Shown here: positions 1 through 9,479 of the stretch, in pieces
Layout: the number at the start of each line of letters is the position of its first letter
Numbering within the stretch: position 1 is the first letter of the stretch
The notes under the pieces: model-generated
Seen by the model: only the letters and a program-made list of their open reading frames with translations
What the model was told of the DNA's origin: nothing
Databases searched by the model: none
Assembly: GCA_035550515.1 (NCBI GenBank)
Contig: DASZOZ010000039.1
Location: forward strand, 62,001 to 126,000
Reading direction: 5' to 3'
DNA: 64,000 bases
From: DATARH01 sp035550515
GTDB lineage: Bacteria > Pseudomonadota > Alphaproteobacteria > ATCC43930 > CGMCC-115725
Position numbers and translations under genes: made by a program

Positions 1-2
1 CC

Positions 3-2540
3 GTGGTTTTCGCCCTTGTCGGCATTGGCGCGACGGTAGCGGGGGTGATCGCCTGGAACCAGCGGCAATATGCGATCGGACAACAGCAGCGGGCCGAACG
101 GGAGCAGGCTCGGGCAGAGGCTCAGCAAAAGCGGGCCGAAGCCGAGAAGCTGCACGCCACCGCCGCGCTCCGCGCCACCAAGCGCGAAGTCGCGCGCACG
201 CTGGCGGCGCAGGTTCAGGTGGCGTTGCGCCAGCCGGATGAACATCGCGCCTTGGCGTTGGCGGTCCAGGCCGGCAAGGCCGAGGAGGAGGTCCGCGACC
301 CCGGCGAGATACCGGCAAGCGAGCCGGCCTTGCTGGCCGCCTTGGGGGCCGCGCGTGAGGTGCTGCACGTCAAGGGCGCATCGCAGGTCTGGTGGCTCCC
401 CTATGCGTTCCTCGACGATGGAACGCTCGTGTATGCCGATGGACGCTCCGGTCTGACGGCCGTCGATTTGCAAGCCGCCGATTTGCAAAACGAGCCGAGG
501 CGCATCGCTCAGGTGCCGTTCCCGCAGCCGGAACCGGCGACCCGCATGGCTCTGCTGCCGAGCCGCCACCTGGCGGCGGTCGCTGCCGGCGACACCTTGC
601 TGGTGATCGACATCGCGTCCCAGAAGGTTCAGCAACGCCTGACATGGCCCGAGCGGATCAATGCGCTCGATATCGACCCGGCGGGCCATCGCGCGGTGCT
701 GGCCGTGGGCAGCGGCATCGCCTTTGTCGACCTCGACAAGCCGGAGACGTCGGCGGTCATCGATGTTCCCGATACCGAGGGCGCCAAGGTCGGCCAGGTA
801 CGGTTCATGCGGTCGGGAGCGACCGTGCTGGCAAGCGATGGCGTCAAGCTGACCGAATACGATCTTGCCGGTCACAGTTTCGCGCCGGTGGCCGGCAAAT
901 TGTCCGGCGCCGGGAGGGGCATAGACGAGGCAACGCTCGCCTCGATCGTTGCCGACGGAAAGATCGATTTTATCCGTGTCGTTCCGGAAATCGGCGGTTC
1001 GGCGCGCTTCTTCACCGTGGCACCGATGGCGCTGCAGACCTTTGAGGACTCCCAAAGCCCAGCACGAACCTTGCCGCGGGACGAGCTCGACGCGGAATTT
1101 GTCGGTCTCAGTCCGCTCGATCAAACCCGCGTCGGGCACCCGACGACGACAGTCGCCGTGCTCAGCCGCACGCTCGATGATCGCCAGGTATTCGAGCTTC
1201 GCTATGTGAGCGGCAAGGACGGCATCCTGTTGACCAAGGACGGCCGGATGTTCCCGCCTTTCGCGACGTTGACGGTCGCGGCCGGGGCCTTGGACGGCAA
1301 GAAGCCGAGTTCCTGCAAGGTGTCGCCTCAGGGGACATTTCTTGCCTGCCAATATTGGAGCAAGGAGCTTCAGGGCCTCGTCGTCTGGCGGTTGCTCGGT
1401 GGTGCACATAGTTTCGAGCGGGTGGCGGAACTGCCTTTCGCCTCCTCCGGGATTTGGCTGCCGGCGGCCGATCGCCTGTTGGCGACCACCGATGACGGGA
1501 TCGCCTCCGTCAGCGGCGGCACCCAAAGCAAGCTGACATCGCTCTCCGAAGATTGGCGCCTGACGGGTTTTGACGGCCGCTATGTCGCCGCGGTATCGCC
1601 AGAAGCGCAACAGGTCGAGGTGTTCGCGGCATCGAGCGGCGGCGCAAAGCTCGAAACCGTGCTGGGACCCTTGCCGGGCCGCGGCCTTACCCTGGTTCCG
1701 GATTCTTCGCAGGCGTTGGTTCATGGCCCGGACGGGTTGTCGCTCGCCGACCTCGAAACCGGCAAGACGCTGTGGACCGCGCCGACCGGACCGCTCAGCG
1801 CTGTCCAGGCGTCGGCAGACGGCAAGCACATCATCGCCGTCGGCGCCGCGGCGGCCTATGCGATTGAAGCCGGCAGCGGCCGCATCCTCGCCTCCGTGCC
1901 GATATCCGCCGCGGCGGACGTGCCGGTGGCGATCGACCCGCCGGCGCAGAGGATCGCCTACGCGAATACGGCGGGGGACCTGGCCGTGACGACCGTCGCC
2001 TCGGGCACGACCAAGACGATCGCGAAACTGGGCGAGAGCGCGACGCGGCTCATCTGGTCGCGCGACGCGTCGCGGCTGCTGATCGGCGACAGGGACGGCG
2101 CCGTCCATGCATGGGACGACAACCAGGGCCAACGCGTTCTGATTCCCTCGCCGATTGCCGGCGCAGTCCGGGAGAACGCCCTGCCGGGCCAGCCGCCGCA
2201 AGGGGCCGTGCTGGATATCGCGTTGTCCCACGATGGACGCCGCATCGCCGTGATCCGCCAGGACATGGCGTCAGTCGACATTTACGACCTTGCGGCCGGC
2301 CGTCCCCTGACGGCGCTGACGCCGCCCTGGTCGACGATGAAGGTTCCCGCCACGGTCTTATTCGCCGGCGACGATGCGATCGTAACGGCGTGGGCCGTGC
2401 ATCCCCTGGTCCGCGGCAAACCCCGCTTCGTGACGGTCCACCGACTGCCCCGGACATTCGATGAGACCCTCGCCGCCGCTACCGCGCACCTCGTGGCGCT
2501 CAACGATGTGTGGTCGGCCGAAGCGCCGCCGAAAAAGTAA
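3..2540 (+). CDS. C-terminal part of a WD40/beta-propeller STAND-like protein (5' truncated by window edge)
   Basis: The frame is open at the left edge, so this is the tail of a larger protein. Visible first is a hydrophobic helix (about residues 2-18), then an Ala/Glu/Arg/Gln-rich coiled coil (about 20-75). A short helical linker with an RALALAVQAG motif follows, and then about 700 residues of beta-strand-rich repeats with WD40-like blades such as ALVHGPDGLSLADLETGK and LLIGDRDGAVHAWDD. A membrane helix, coiled coil and propeller in that order are usual downstream of the NTPase module of nSTAND/NACHT-type proteins with caspase, TIR or EAD-type N-termini. The propeller normally serves as sensor or scaffold. 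The N-terminal effector and NTPase domains, if present, lie outside the window, so the function is not provable here. The next gene follows after 147 nt on the same strand. Confidence 0.8.
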   Translation: MVFALVGIGATVAGVIAWNQRQYAIGQQQRAEREQARAEAQQKRAEAEKLHATAALRATKREVARTLAAQVQVALRQPDEHRALALAVQAGKAEEEVRDPGEIPASEPALLAALGAAREVLHVKGASQVWWLPYAFLDDGTLVYADGRSGLTAVDLQAADLQNEPRRIAQVPFPQPEPATRMALLPSRHLAAVAAGDTLLVIDIASQKVQQRLTWPERINALDIDPAGHRAVLAVGSGIAFVDLDKPETSAVIDVPDTEGAKVGQVRFMRSGATVLASDGVKLTEYDLAGHSFAPVAGKLSGAGRGIDEATLASIVADGKIDFIRVVPEIGGSARFFTVAPMALQTFEDSQSPARTLPRDELDAEFVGLSPLDQTRVGHPTTTVAVLSRTLDDRQVFELRYVSGKDGILLTKDGRMFPPFATLTVAAGALDGKKPSSCKVSPQGTFLACQYWSKELQGLVVWRLLGGAHSFERVAELPFASSGIWLPAADRLLATTDDGIASVSGGTQSKLTSLSEDWRLTGFDGRYVAAVSPEAQQVEVFAASSGGAKLETVLGPLPGRGLTLVPDSSQALVHGPDGLSLADLETGKTLWTAPTGPLSAVQASADGKHIIAVGAAAAYAIEAGSGRILASVPISAAADVPVAIDPPAQRIAYANTAGDLAVTTVASGTTKTIAKLGESATRLIWSRDASRLLIGDRDGAVHAWDDNQGQRVLIPSPIAGAVRENALPGQPPQGAVLDIALSHDGRRIAVIRQDMASVDIYDLAAGRPLTALTPPWSTMKVPATVLFAGDDAIVTAWAVHPLVRGKPRFVTVHRLPRTFDETLAAATAHLVALNDVWSAEAPPKK

Positions 2541-2687
2541 TCGATGAACCCGGCTTGGCATATTGCGTCGCTCACTAGACGACATAAGAGAAGCCGAGTG
2601 TTTCAAATGTCGCAGCCCCCGCTATTGGCGCGCTGTCACAGCGCTGTTATCAGAAAGTGGGCTTTAGTCAGTGAAGGTATGGGGAAA

Positions 2688-4268
2688 ATGCGGTGGACGA
2701 ACGTTATTTTTCTTTGTCTGATTATTGGACTGTCGATACCGGTCTATGCGCAAGATCAAGGCGAAATCACATTCTGGAACTCGGTGCGTGAGAGCAACAA
2801 CCCGGCTGAGCTGAAAGCCTATCTCAGCACCTATCCGCAGGGTACGTTCGCACCGCTGGCAAAGCTCCGCCTCAACCAACTCCAGCCTGCCGGAACGGCG
2901 CCGACCGAGGCGAGCGCCGCGCCGCCTCCCGGCTGGACCGCATTCCAGTCCGACGAAGGCCGCTTTTCGATCGACCTGCCGGCAGAGCCGAAAGTGCTCA
3001 AGAACAGCGGCGGAGACGTCCAGTTCGAGGTCGATCGCGGCGAGTCCGGCTACCTTGTCGAGTATACCGATGGATCGCAGCTAAAGGACGCCGACCCGAA
3101 AGACGTGCTCGATCTGGCACAGCGTCGCGTCCTGCAGGCGCTGGGCGGCAAGCTTAGCGGCACCACGCCAAAGACGGTGAACGGGAACCCGGGCCGCGAA
3201 ATCGATTTCACCACCAAGGAGGGTAAGGCGGGTCGCGTGCGCGTCTTCGTCGCCGGAACGAGGCTGTATCAGGTCTGGTTCCTGGGGCCGAAGGGCGAGG
3301 AGGCAAAGCCCGATATCGACCGGTTCCTGGATTCTTTCCGAGTCAAAGCAGCGCCGCAGGAGGCGGCCAACGGCGCGTCATTGCAGCCGTTTCACTCCGC
3401 CGAGGGCGGCTTCAGCGTGGCCTTGCCCGCGCAGCCGAAGGTCAAGAAGAAGGGTGACGAAAGTCAATTCGTCGTCGATCTCGGCGAGAGCGCTTATCTC
3501 GTCTCCTACACCGACGTCGCAAAACTAAAGGAAGCGAACGGCGCGACGGTTCTCGATGCGGTCCAGCGGACCATGCTCAAGGAGGAGAAGGGCACGCTGA
3601 CCAAGACCGCATCGCAGACGCTCGATGGTCATCCGGGGCGTGAAATCGGCTTCACCATGCCCAATGGCAACGCGGCGCGCGGCCGCGTCTTCATCGTCGG
3701 CAAGCGGCTCTATCAGCTCTGGTTCTTCGGGCCGAAAGGCGGCGAGCAAACGGCCGAGGTGGACGGATTTTTAAATTCGTTCGAGCTGACCAAGGCCGAG
3801 CCGGGACAGTCGGCCGACAATGGCGGCTGGCGGCAGTTCCATTCCGCTGAAGGCGGGTTCACCATTCTCGTGCCGGGCAAACCCGAGGAAACCGTTCAGC
3901 CGCCCGATGAGCACGGCCATACGCAACACCGCTTCATGGTAACCATCGGTAAGAAAACGGGCTATCTCGTGGCCTTCGACGATTATCGGCACGGAGACCT
4001 TTCCAAGGTCGACTCCAAGACCCTGTTCGACAAGCTGCAAGACACGGTGCTAAAGGGGATGAACGGTACGCGCCGCGCCGAACGGTCCCTCTCGTTGGAC
4101 GGGCTTGACGGCCGAGAGGTCGAGTTTGCGACGGCGGATGGGCAAAACGGCGTCATCCGGCTTTATCGCGACGGCGATCGGCTTTACCAGCTTTGGGCGG
4201 TCGGCGGCGCGGCGGCCGATTCCCGCAAATTTCTCGACTCCTTCACCCCAGCCCACCAAGGAAGCTGA
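2688..4268 (+). CDS. Secreted protein with three tandem copies of a ~135-residue domain
   Basis: The start ATG at 2688 is chosen because GAAGG lies 10 nt upstream and the translation opens with a clean signal peptide (MRWTNVIFLCLIIGLSIPVYA); ATG 2679 is an in-frame alternative. After cleavage, about residues 25-65 form the FWNSVRESNNPAELKAYLSTYP-type helical segment, which is often found as a linker in caspase-family proteins. Three homologous domains follow at about residues 81-222, 232-365 and 379-523. Each starts with an F-x-S-x-E-G-x-F motif, has a central PGRE or GREV strand, and ends RLYQ-x-W followed by FLDSF or FLNSF. I do not recognise a catalytic motif, so the product is probably a periplasmic or surface binding protein. 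It lies just downstream of the WD40 protein on the same strand and may be its partner. Function is unknown. Confidence 0.8.
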   Translation: MRWTNVIFLCLIIGLSIPVYAQDQGEITFWNSVRESNNPAELKAYLSTYPQGTFAPLAKLRLNQLQPAGTAPTEASAAPPPGWTAFQSDEGRFSIDLPAEPKVLKNSGGDVQFEVDRGESGYLVEYTDGSQLKDADPKDVLDLAQRRVLQALGGKLSGTTPKTVNGNPGREIDFTTKEGKAGRVRVFVAGTRLYQVWFLGPKGEEAKPDIDRFLDSFRVKAAPQEAANGASLQPFHSAEGGFSVALPAQPKVKKKGDESQFVVDLGESAYLVSYTDVAKLKEANGATVLDAVQRTMLKEEKGTLTKTASQTLDGHPGREIGFTMPNGNAARGRVFIVGKRLYQLWFFGPKGGEQTAEVDGFLNSFELTKAEPGQSADNGGWRQFHSAEGGFTILVPGKPEETVQPPDEHGHTQHRFMVTIGKKTGYLVAFDDYRHGDLSKVDSKTLFDKLQDTVLKGMNGTRRAERSLSLDGLDGREVEFATADGQNGVIRLYRDGDRLYQLWAVGGAAADSRKFLDSFTPAHQGS

Positions 4269-4321
4269 CGGCGGTAATCGGCTATGAGCCGACCGTCGCC
4301 GCCTCGACGTCGGCCGCGTGT

Positions 4322-6676
4322 TCAGGAGGGTGGCGGATCGAATGCCTTGATCGAGGGCAGCGGGCCGGCAAAGCGCTCGATCTCGACCAGGGCGAGTTGG
4401 CCGGTACAGCCTTGCGCCAGCCGCGAGGTGCCGGCATCGCGCGTCAGCACATTCGGGTTGCCGTGCACGCAGAACGGCACCGGCGCGGCCGGGTCTTCCG
4501 GGTCGTACCAGGCGCCGGTCGCGAGCTGCACGACACCGGGGCGCAGTGCATCGCTCAGCACCGCACCGGCGAGGCACGCGCCGCGATCGTTGTAAATGCG
4601 CACGATATCGCCGTCGCGAATGCCGCGATCAGAGGCGTCGCTTGGGTGAATGCGTACCGGCTCGCGCCCATGCACTTTTGCCGCAAGACTGGTCGCCCCG
4701 AAATCGAGCTGGCTGTGCAGCCGCGTCGCCGGCTGGTTGGCGATCAATTGCAGCGGGAAGCGCGCCATGCCAAGCGATGTTGCGGCCTCGGCAGGCGGCA
4801 TCCAGGTGGGATGACCGGGGCAATCGGCGTAGCCAAAGCCGGCAATGGTCGCCGAGACGATCTCGATCCGGCCGCTGGGCGTCGGCAGCGGCGCGCCGTC
4901 GGGGTCGCGGCGGAACGCGCGGATCGGCCCGCCATCCCATGGCTGGGTCGGCAGGACGAGCTCGCCGTCTTCCCAGAATTCGGCAAACGAGGGAGCGTTG
5001 ACGCCGCGATCGGCCAGTGCGCGGCGTGTCGGCTCGTACAGATGTTCGAGCCACTGCCGGACCGTGCGGCCCTCGGTGAACGCCTGCGTAAAACCGAGCC
5101 GATCCGCCAGCCCGGTGAAGATGGCGTGGTCGTCGCGCGCCGATCCATAAGGCGCGACCGCCTGGTGCATCGCGACCAGCAGCGGGTCGCCGGCGGTGCC
5201 GCCGATGTCTTCGCGCTCCAGCGTGATTGTCGCGGGCAGGACGATATCGGCGTGCCGCGCTGTTGCCGTCCACACCGATTCCTGGACGATCACCGTGTCG
5301 GGCCGGCAGAACGCACGACGCAGCCGGCCGAGATCCTGATGATGGTGAAACGGGTTGCCGCCGGCCCAATAGACCAGCCGGATGTCGGGATAGGTCAGGC
5401 GCTGCCCGTCATAGTCGAACGCCTCGCCGGGCTGGAGCAGCATGTCGGCGATGCGCGCCACCGGGATGAAGTCGGAAATGCTGTTGCGGCCGGTCGGCAT
5501 GGTCGGCAGCGGTGCCGCCAGCGGCGGCTTGCCGGTGTTCGATGTGGCGCCGAGCGCATAGGCGAAACCGCCGCCCGGTAGCCCGATCTGCCCCAGCATC
5601 GCCGCCAGCACGACCGCCATCCAGACCGGCTGCTCGCCATACTCGGCGCGCTGCAGCGACATCGAGCTGATGACCAGCGTTCGGCGGGCGGCGGCGCGGC
5701 GCGCCAGCGCGGTGATGTCGTCGGCCGGGATGCCGCAGATGCCGGCGGCCCATTCGGCGGTCTTCGGCTGCCCGTCGCTGCCGCCCCGCAGATAGGCCTC
5801 GAACCCCTCCCATCCGACGCAGTAGCGGCCGAGAAACGCGCTGTCATGCAGCTTCTCGCTGACCAGCGCGTGGGCCAGCCCGAGCATCAGCGCAACGTCA
5901 GTGCCCGGGCGGATCGGATGCCAGACCGCCTCGACGTCCGCGGACAAGTCGTCGCGCAGCGGGCTGATCAGGTGAAATTCGACGCCGCGGCGTCGGGCGA
6001 CGGTGAGGCGATCCTTGGCGATGTGCTGGCTGGTCCCGCCGCCGCCGACATCGTTGTTCTTCAGCGCCATGCCGCCAAAGGCGAGGACCAGCGCGCTGTG
6101 GGCAACCATTTCGTCCCAGCTCACATTGTTGCCGGCGACGATCGCCTGCGGCCCGATGACGTGCGGCAACAGGACGCTCGCGGCGCCGGAGCTGTAGCTG
6201 TTGACCGAGCGCACATAGCCGCCGGCGAGATTGAGAAAACGGTGGAGCTGATGCCGCGCGTCATGGAAACGCCCGGCGCTGGCCCAGCCATACGAGCCGC
6301 CGAAGACGGCGCGCGGCCCGTGCGCGGTGTAGACGCGGTCCAGTTCCGCGGCGACCCGGTCCAGCGCGTCCGGCCAGGCAACCGGCACGAACGCGTCGAC
6401 GCCGCGCCCGTCATTGGGGCCGGGCCCGTCTTCGAGCCAGCCGCGCCGGATCATCGGCTGTGCGACGCGCGCCTTGTGCGATACCGAGGCCGGGATATTG
6501 CCGAGCAGGGCCGAAGGAGCAGGATCGTGCCGATGCGGCAGGATCTCGATCTCACGATCCCGCACCAGCACCGAAAACGCACCCCAATGCGCACTGTGCG
6601 GCAGGCCCCGTTTTTCGCGCGCCAGCATTCCGGCCATGTGGTTCACCCGATCGACGATGCTCCTTTGCACGGTCAT
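4322..6676 (-). CDS. Molybdopterin-dependent oxidoreductase, BisC/TorA/DMSO reductase family
   Basis: This 784-residue protein matches biotin sulfoxide reductase / TMAO reductase-type enzymes, which use bis-MGD molybdenum to reduce S- or N-oxides. Family hallmarks seen are GGSYGWASAGRFHDA near residue 126, followed by NSYSSGAA near 149-156 where the molybdenum-coordinating serine sits. Later come the YWAGGNPFHHHQD and MGF-binding-type segments, and a C-terminal molydopterin dinucleotide-binding domain (QLIANQPATRLHSQLD). There is no N-terminal Cys-rich Fe-S motif and no twin-arginine signal, which favours a cytoplasmic BisC-like enzyme repairing oxidised biotin or methionine, although TorA-like respiration cannot be excluded. 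The gene is convergent with the preceding one and no partner subunit lies beside it. Confidence 0.9.
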   Translation of the reverse strand: MTVQRSIVDRVNHMAGMLAREKRGLPHSAHWGAFSVLVRDREIEILPHRHDPAPSALLGNIPASVSHKARVAQPMIRRGWLEDGPGPNDGRGVDAFVPVAWPDALDRVAAELDRVYTAHGPRAVFGGSYGWASAGRFHDARHQLHRFLNLAGGYVRSVNSYSSGAASVLLPHVIGPQAIVAGNNVSWDEMVAHSALVLAFGGMALKNNDVGGGGTSQHIAKDRLTVARRRGVEFHLISPLRDDLSADVEAVWHPIRPGTDVALMLGLAHALVSEKLHDSAFLGRYCVGWEGFEAYLRGGSDGQPKTAEWAAGICGIPADDITALARRAAARRTLVISSMSLQRAEYGEQPVWMAVVLAAMLGQIGLPGGGFAYALGATSNTGKPPLAAPLPTMPTGRNSISDFIPVARIADMLLQPGEAFDYDGQRLTYPDIRLVYWAGGNPFHHHQDLGRLRRAFCRPDTVIVQESVWTATARHADIVLPATITLEREDIGGTAGDPLLVAMHQAVAPYGSARDDHAIFTGLADRLGFTQAFTEGRTVRQWLEHLYEPTRRALADRGVNAPSFAEFWEDGELVLPTQPWDGGPIRAFRRDPDGAPLPTPSGRIEIVSATIAGFGYADCPGHPTWMPPAEAATSLGMARFPLQLIANQPATRLHSQLDFGATSLAAKVHGREPVRIHPSDASDRGIRDGDIVRIYNDRGACLAGAVLSDALRPGVVQLATGAWYDPEDPAAPVPFCVHGNPNVLTRDAGTSRLAQGCTGQLALVEIERFAGPLPSIKAFDPPPS

Positions 6677-6775
6677 GACTGAGCCTGGCTCGCCCGTCCA
6701 GGATTTTGGTCAATCTGCGCTTTTCGCTTTCTTTGCTCTCTTGCGCAATCACGCCACATTCTCATCTCGACGGGC

Positions 6776-7045
6776 ATGAGCCACCTGCAATCGCAGATGC
6801 ATGCCGCCATGGAAGCAGCTCAGCGCGCGCGTCAAAAGGAGCGCGAGGCCGCCGAAGCTCTGCGGGCACGACAGCATGACTACGAGATGGCCAACCTGCG
6901 CGGCCGACAACAGCAGATAACCCGCGCACGAGCCGCCTTAGAAGCGGCGCAGGCAGCCTATGAGGCCGCCAAGCGTGACGTGCAGCAACTTGATGACAAG
7001 GCGGAAGAGGTCATTCAGGCTCAGGTCAGGGCGGCGTATATGTAA
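6776..7045 (+). CDS. Small coiled-coil hypothetical protein
   Basis: An 89-residue protein rich in Ala, Arg, Gln and Glu with heptad-like spacing over nearly its full length, predicted to be one long helix or coiled coil. There is no signal peptide, membrane segment or known motif. The ATG at 6776 has no strong Shine-Dalgarno. It is divergent from the molybdoenzyme gene across a 99-nt gap that could hold promoters for both. The coding evidence is mainly the uninterrupted frame and amphipathic pattern. Function unknown. Confidence 0.5.
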   Translation: MSHLQSQMHAAMEAAQRARQKEREAAEALRARQHDYEMANLRGRQQQITRARAALEAAQAAYEAAKRDVQQLDDKAEEVIQAQVRAAYM

Positions 7046-7296
7046 TCCCGACGGCTCGTGCCGCAGTACGCTGATGCTCGGGTGCGGGGCCGGCATCGCC
7101 GGCAGGGGTGAGTGAGTCTGGCGGGTCCACGGCCGATGGTGTCGAGCGCTGCGGCGGCACCCTGTGTCCGGCCGTTTCAATCGGCATGCGAAATCCATGC
7201 TGACTTGTCGCCGGACAGTCGCTGCCATACCGTTTCGCCGCCCCAAAAAGGACCGGCTGCCAACCATGAGCACAATCGAAACTTGTCGACCCGGAA

Positions 7297-8217
7297 TTGC
7301 GCGATGCACTCGCCCAGCCACAGGTGCCGCTGACTGCCGAAACCTTGCCGCGGCGCCGCGCCGACGCGCTCGCATTGCTGAGCGCGGTTCCGACACCGGA
7401 CCTGCCCGACATTGCGACGGCCGAAATCCACGTCGCGAGTGCGTTTGGTGCGAAACCGATCCGGGTTCTGACGTATCGCCCGATCAGGTCGGACCACCCG
7501 CTCCCCGTCATTGTACACATTCATGGCGGAGGCTTCGTGATGGGCGCGCCGGAAATGAAGGATGTGGAGAACCGGTTCTTCGCGTCGGCGCTGAAATGCG
7601 CGATCTATTCGGTGGATTATCGCCTGGCGCCGGAGGCGCCGCACCCGGCGCCGCTCGAGGACATTTATTCGGTGTTTGTCTGGCTGCATGCGAATGCCGG
7701 TCAACTCGGGCTCGACCCCGCCCGCATCGGCATCAAGGGCGAAAGCGGCGGCGGCGGTTTCGCGGCGGGCGCTGCGCTTTATGCCCGCGACCGGCAGGGA
7801 CCGAAATTCGCCTTTCAACACCTGATCTATCCGATGATCGACGACCGTTCGGCGGTGCGGCAGGATCTGCATCCTTACGTCGGCGAGTTCGTCTGGACGC
7901 AGGCGAACAACTATTTCGGCTGGCGTTCGCTGCTCGGCGCGGAGCCGGGGTCGGCCGGTGTCTCACCGTATGCGGCGGCCGCACGCGCGGCGGATGTGGC
8001 GGGCTTGCCGCCGACCTACATTTCGGTCGGCGGTCTCGATCTCTTCCTGGAAGAAAACCTGACCTATGCGGATCGCTTGAGCCGCGCCGGGGTGCCGGTG
8101 GAGCTGCACCTGTATCCGGGGGCGTATCACGGCTTCTATCGTGCGACGAATGCCCGCGTGACCCGGCAGGCCGAGCACGATACGCGTGAGGCGCTGCGAC
8201 GCTTTCTGCACGGATAG
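7297..8217 (+). CDS. Alpha/beta hydrolase (HSL/acetyl-esterase family), start apparently frameshifted
   Basis: The enzyme hydrolyses carboxyl esters. The oxyanion-hole motif HGGG lies near residue 76, the nucleophile elbow GESGG near 148-152, the acid Asp in GGLDLFLEE near 248-252, and the catalytic His in AYHGF near 274. This fits the hormone-sensitive-lipase group at about 306 residues. The open frame has only a TTG at 7297 as start. A better start, ATG at 7266 (MSTIE), lies one frame off; dropping one A from the AAA at 7279-7281 joins it to LVDPELRDALAQ, which reads like the natural N-terminus. AAGGA at 7248-7252 lies 13 nt before that ATG. Either a real 1-nt insertion or a sequence error is present. 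No operon partner is evident. Confidence 0.88.
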   Translation: MRDALAQPQVPLTAETLPRRRADALALLSAVPTPDLPDIATAEIHVASAFGAKPIRVLTYRPIRSDHPLPVIVHIHGGGFVMGAPEMKDVENRFFASALKCAIYSVDYRLAPEAPHPAPLEDIYSVFVWLHANAGQLGLDPARIGIKGESGGGGFAAGAALYARDRQGPKFAFQHLIYPMIDDRSAVRQDLHPYVGEFVWTQANNYFGWRSLLGAEPGSAGVSPYAAAARAADVAGLPPTYISVGGLDLFLEENLTYADRLSRAGVPVELHLYPGAYHGFYRATNARVTRQAEHDTREALRRFLHG

Positions 8218-8417
8218 GTGTTTCCGAAAGCATCCTTTTGCTTTGCTGCCGGCTCGACGCGCAACCTATCCGGCTGGCATTTTGCGGCTCGGTGCCGGGA
8301 GGAAAACAGCCGATGATGAACCAGAAATCTGGCGCTGCAGCGGGGCGCCTTTGCTATTTGGTCGCGCCGGGCTAACGATAACGATTGGTTCGTTCCTCAT
8401 CCCGCCCGGGCCGCCTC

Positions 8418-9056
8418 ATGATGAGAATGCCTCGCTCCGTGCGCAGTGCCGAAGCGCTCGGGCGCGTGCGCTTATCCGGATCGTTTTTCATGCGCGACTT
8501 CCTGCACAGCGAGATCGCCGCGATCTATGGAATGGCCAATATGCCCGACGATCCCGACCTCGCGATCGCCGCCGGGCGTGGCCTCTGCGAGCATCTGCTG
8601 GAGCCGTTGCAGGCGACGTTCGGCCGGCTGGCGATCCGGTCGGCCTACCGTTCACCCGAGGTGAATGCCTTCGGCAATGCACATTTTCACAATTGTGCCT
8701 CGAACGAAAAAAATCGCGCGCGTCACATCTGGGATCAGCGCAGCGCGGACGGCGGCATGGGCGCGGTGACCAGTATCGTCGTTCCCTGGCTGGTCGACCG
8801 CCTCGACCAGGGCGTCACGTGGCAGTCGATGGCATGGTGGATCCACGACCACCTGCCCTATAGCGAGCTCCAATTCTTTCCCAAGCTCGCGGCCTTCAAC
8901 ATCGGCTGGCACGAGCGGCCGCGGCGCAGGATATCGAGCTTTGCCCCGCCGCGCGGGGTGCTGACCAAGCCGGGGCTAGCCAATCATGAGGGCGATCACA
9001 GCGAGTGGTATAGGGGCTTCCCCGCACTCGTCAGCAGCGGCCGCACCGCGCCCTGA
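8418..9056 (+). CDS. Conserved hypothetical protein, possible peptidase M15-like fold
   Basis: About 212 residues from ATG 8418; an upstream in-frame TTG at 8385 is less likely. The sequence contains RSAYRSPEVNAFGN, HIWDQRSADGGMGAVTSIVVPW, WWIHDHLPYSELQFFPKLAAFNIGWHE and NHEGDHSEWYRGFP. These conserved blocks are rich in His and Asp and resemble a widespread uncharacterised alphaproteobacterial family that I remember as related to D-Ala-D-Ala carboxypeptidase/M15-like proteins. No signal peptide is present. The family link is from memory and the catalytic role is inference. The next gene begins 47 nt downstream and may be cotranscribed. Confidence 0.75.
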   Translation: MMRMPRSVRSAEALGRVRLSGSFFMRDFLHSEIAAIYGMANMPDDPDLAIAAGRGLCEHLLEPLQATFGRLAIRSAYRSPEVNAFGNAHFHNCASNEKNRARHIWDQRSADGGMGAVTSIVVPWLVDRLDQGVTWQSMAWWIHDHLPYSELQFFPKLAAFNIGWHERPRRRISSFAPPRGVLTKPGLANHEGDHSEWYRGFPALVSSGRTAP

Positions 9057-9103
9057 TGTCGAACGGGACGAAGAAGCGGAACAGCAGCTATAGGAGGCGT
9101 GAC

Positions 9104-9478
9104 ATGTCCGACGAGACGGCGGCCATCAGGACAGCGGCACAAACCTATCTCGACGGCCTCTACGAAGGCGACGCCGACAAGCTCGCATCGGTCTTTCATC
9201 CGACGAGCGCGCTGACCTGGGAGGAGAACGGCACTCTCACCCCGCTGCCGCGCGATCAGTGGCTCGACGCCGTACGCAACCGGCCCTCCGCAAAGGCGCG
9301 CGGGCTCGCTCGGCAGGACGAAATCCTGCAGATCGACCAGGCTTCGCCGACCATGGCCTTTGTGAAGCTTAAATGCGCGATCCCGCCGCGCTTCTTCACC
9401 GACTACCTGAGTTTCCTAAAGGTGGACGGCAAATGGCAGATCGCCCAGAAGGTCTTCGCCACGGAAATCCGCGAGTGA
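9104..9478 (+). CDS. NTF2/SnoaL-like protein (putative lumazine-binding family)
   Basis: A 124-residue protein with an ideal AGGAGG at 9092-9097, six nt before ATG 9104. The pattern is a helix (DETAAIRTAAQTYLDGLYEGDADKL), then FHPTSAL, and strands ending FFTDYLSFLKVDGKWQIAQKVF. This is the small cone-shaped NTF2 fold of the putative lumazine-binding group. Such proteins bind or isomerise small ligands but the substrate cannot be read from sequence. It follows the conserved hypothetical gene and precedes a broken cheB remnant on the opposite strand. Confidence 0.85.
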   Translation: MSDETAAIRTAAQTYLDGLYEGDADKLASVFHPTSALTWEENGTLTPLPRDQWLDAVRNRPSAKARGLARQDEILQIDQASPTMAFVKLKCAIPPRFFTDYLSFLKVDGKWQIAQKVFATEIRE

Positions 9479-9479
9479 G

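Noticed and set aside
4193..5581. Long plus-strand open frame opposite the molybdoenzyme gene
   Set aside because: It is antisense to a well-recognised enzyme; the translation is Arg-rich with no domain, a usual by-product of high-GC codon use.
7046..7265. Small gene or RNA between the coiled-coil gene and the hydrolase
   Set aside because: Only short GC-rich hairpins are visible; no frame with a start signal and no recognised RNA family.
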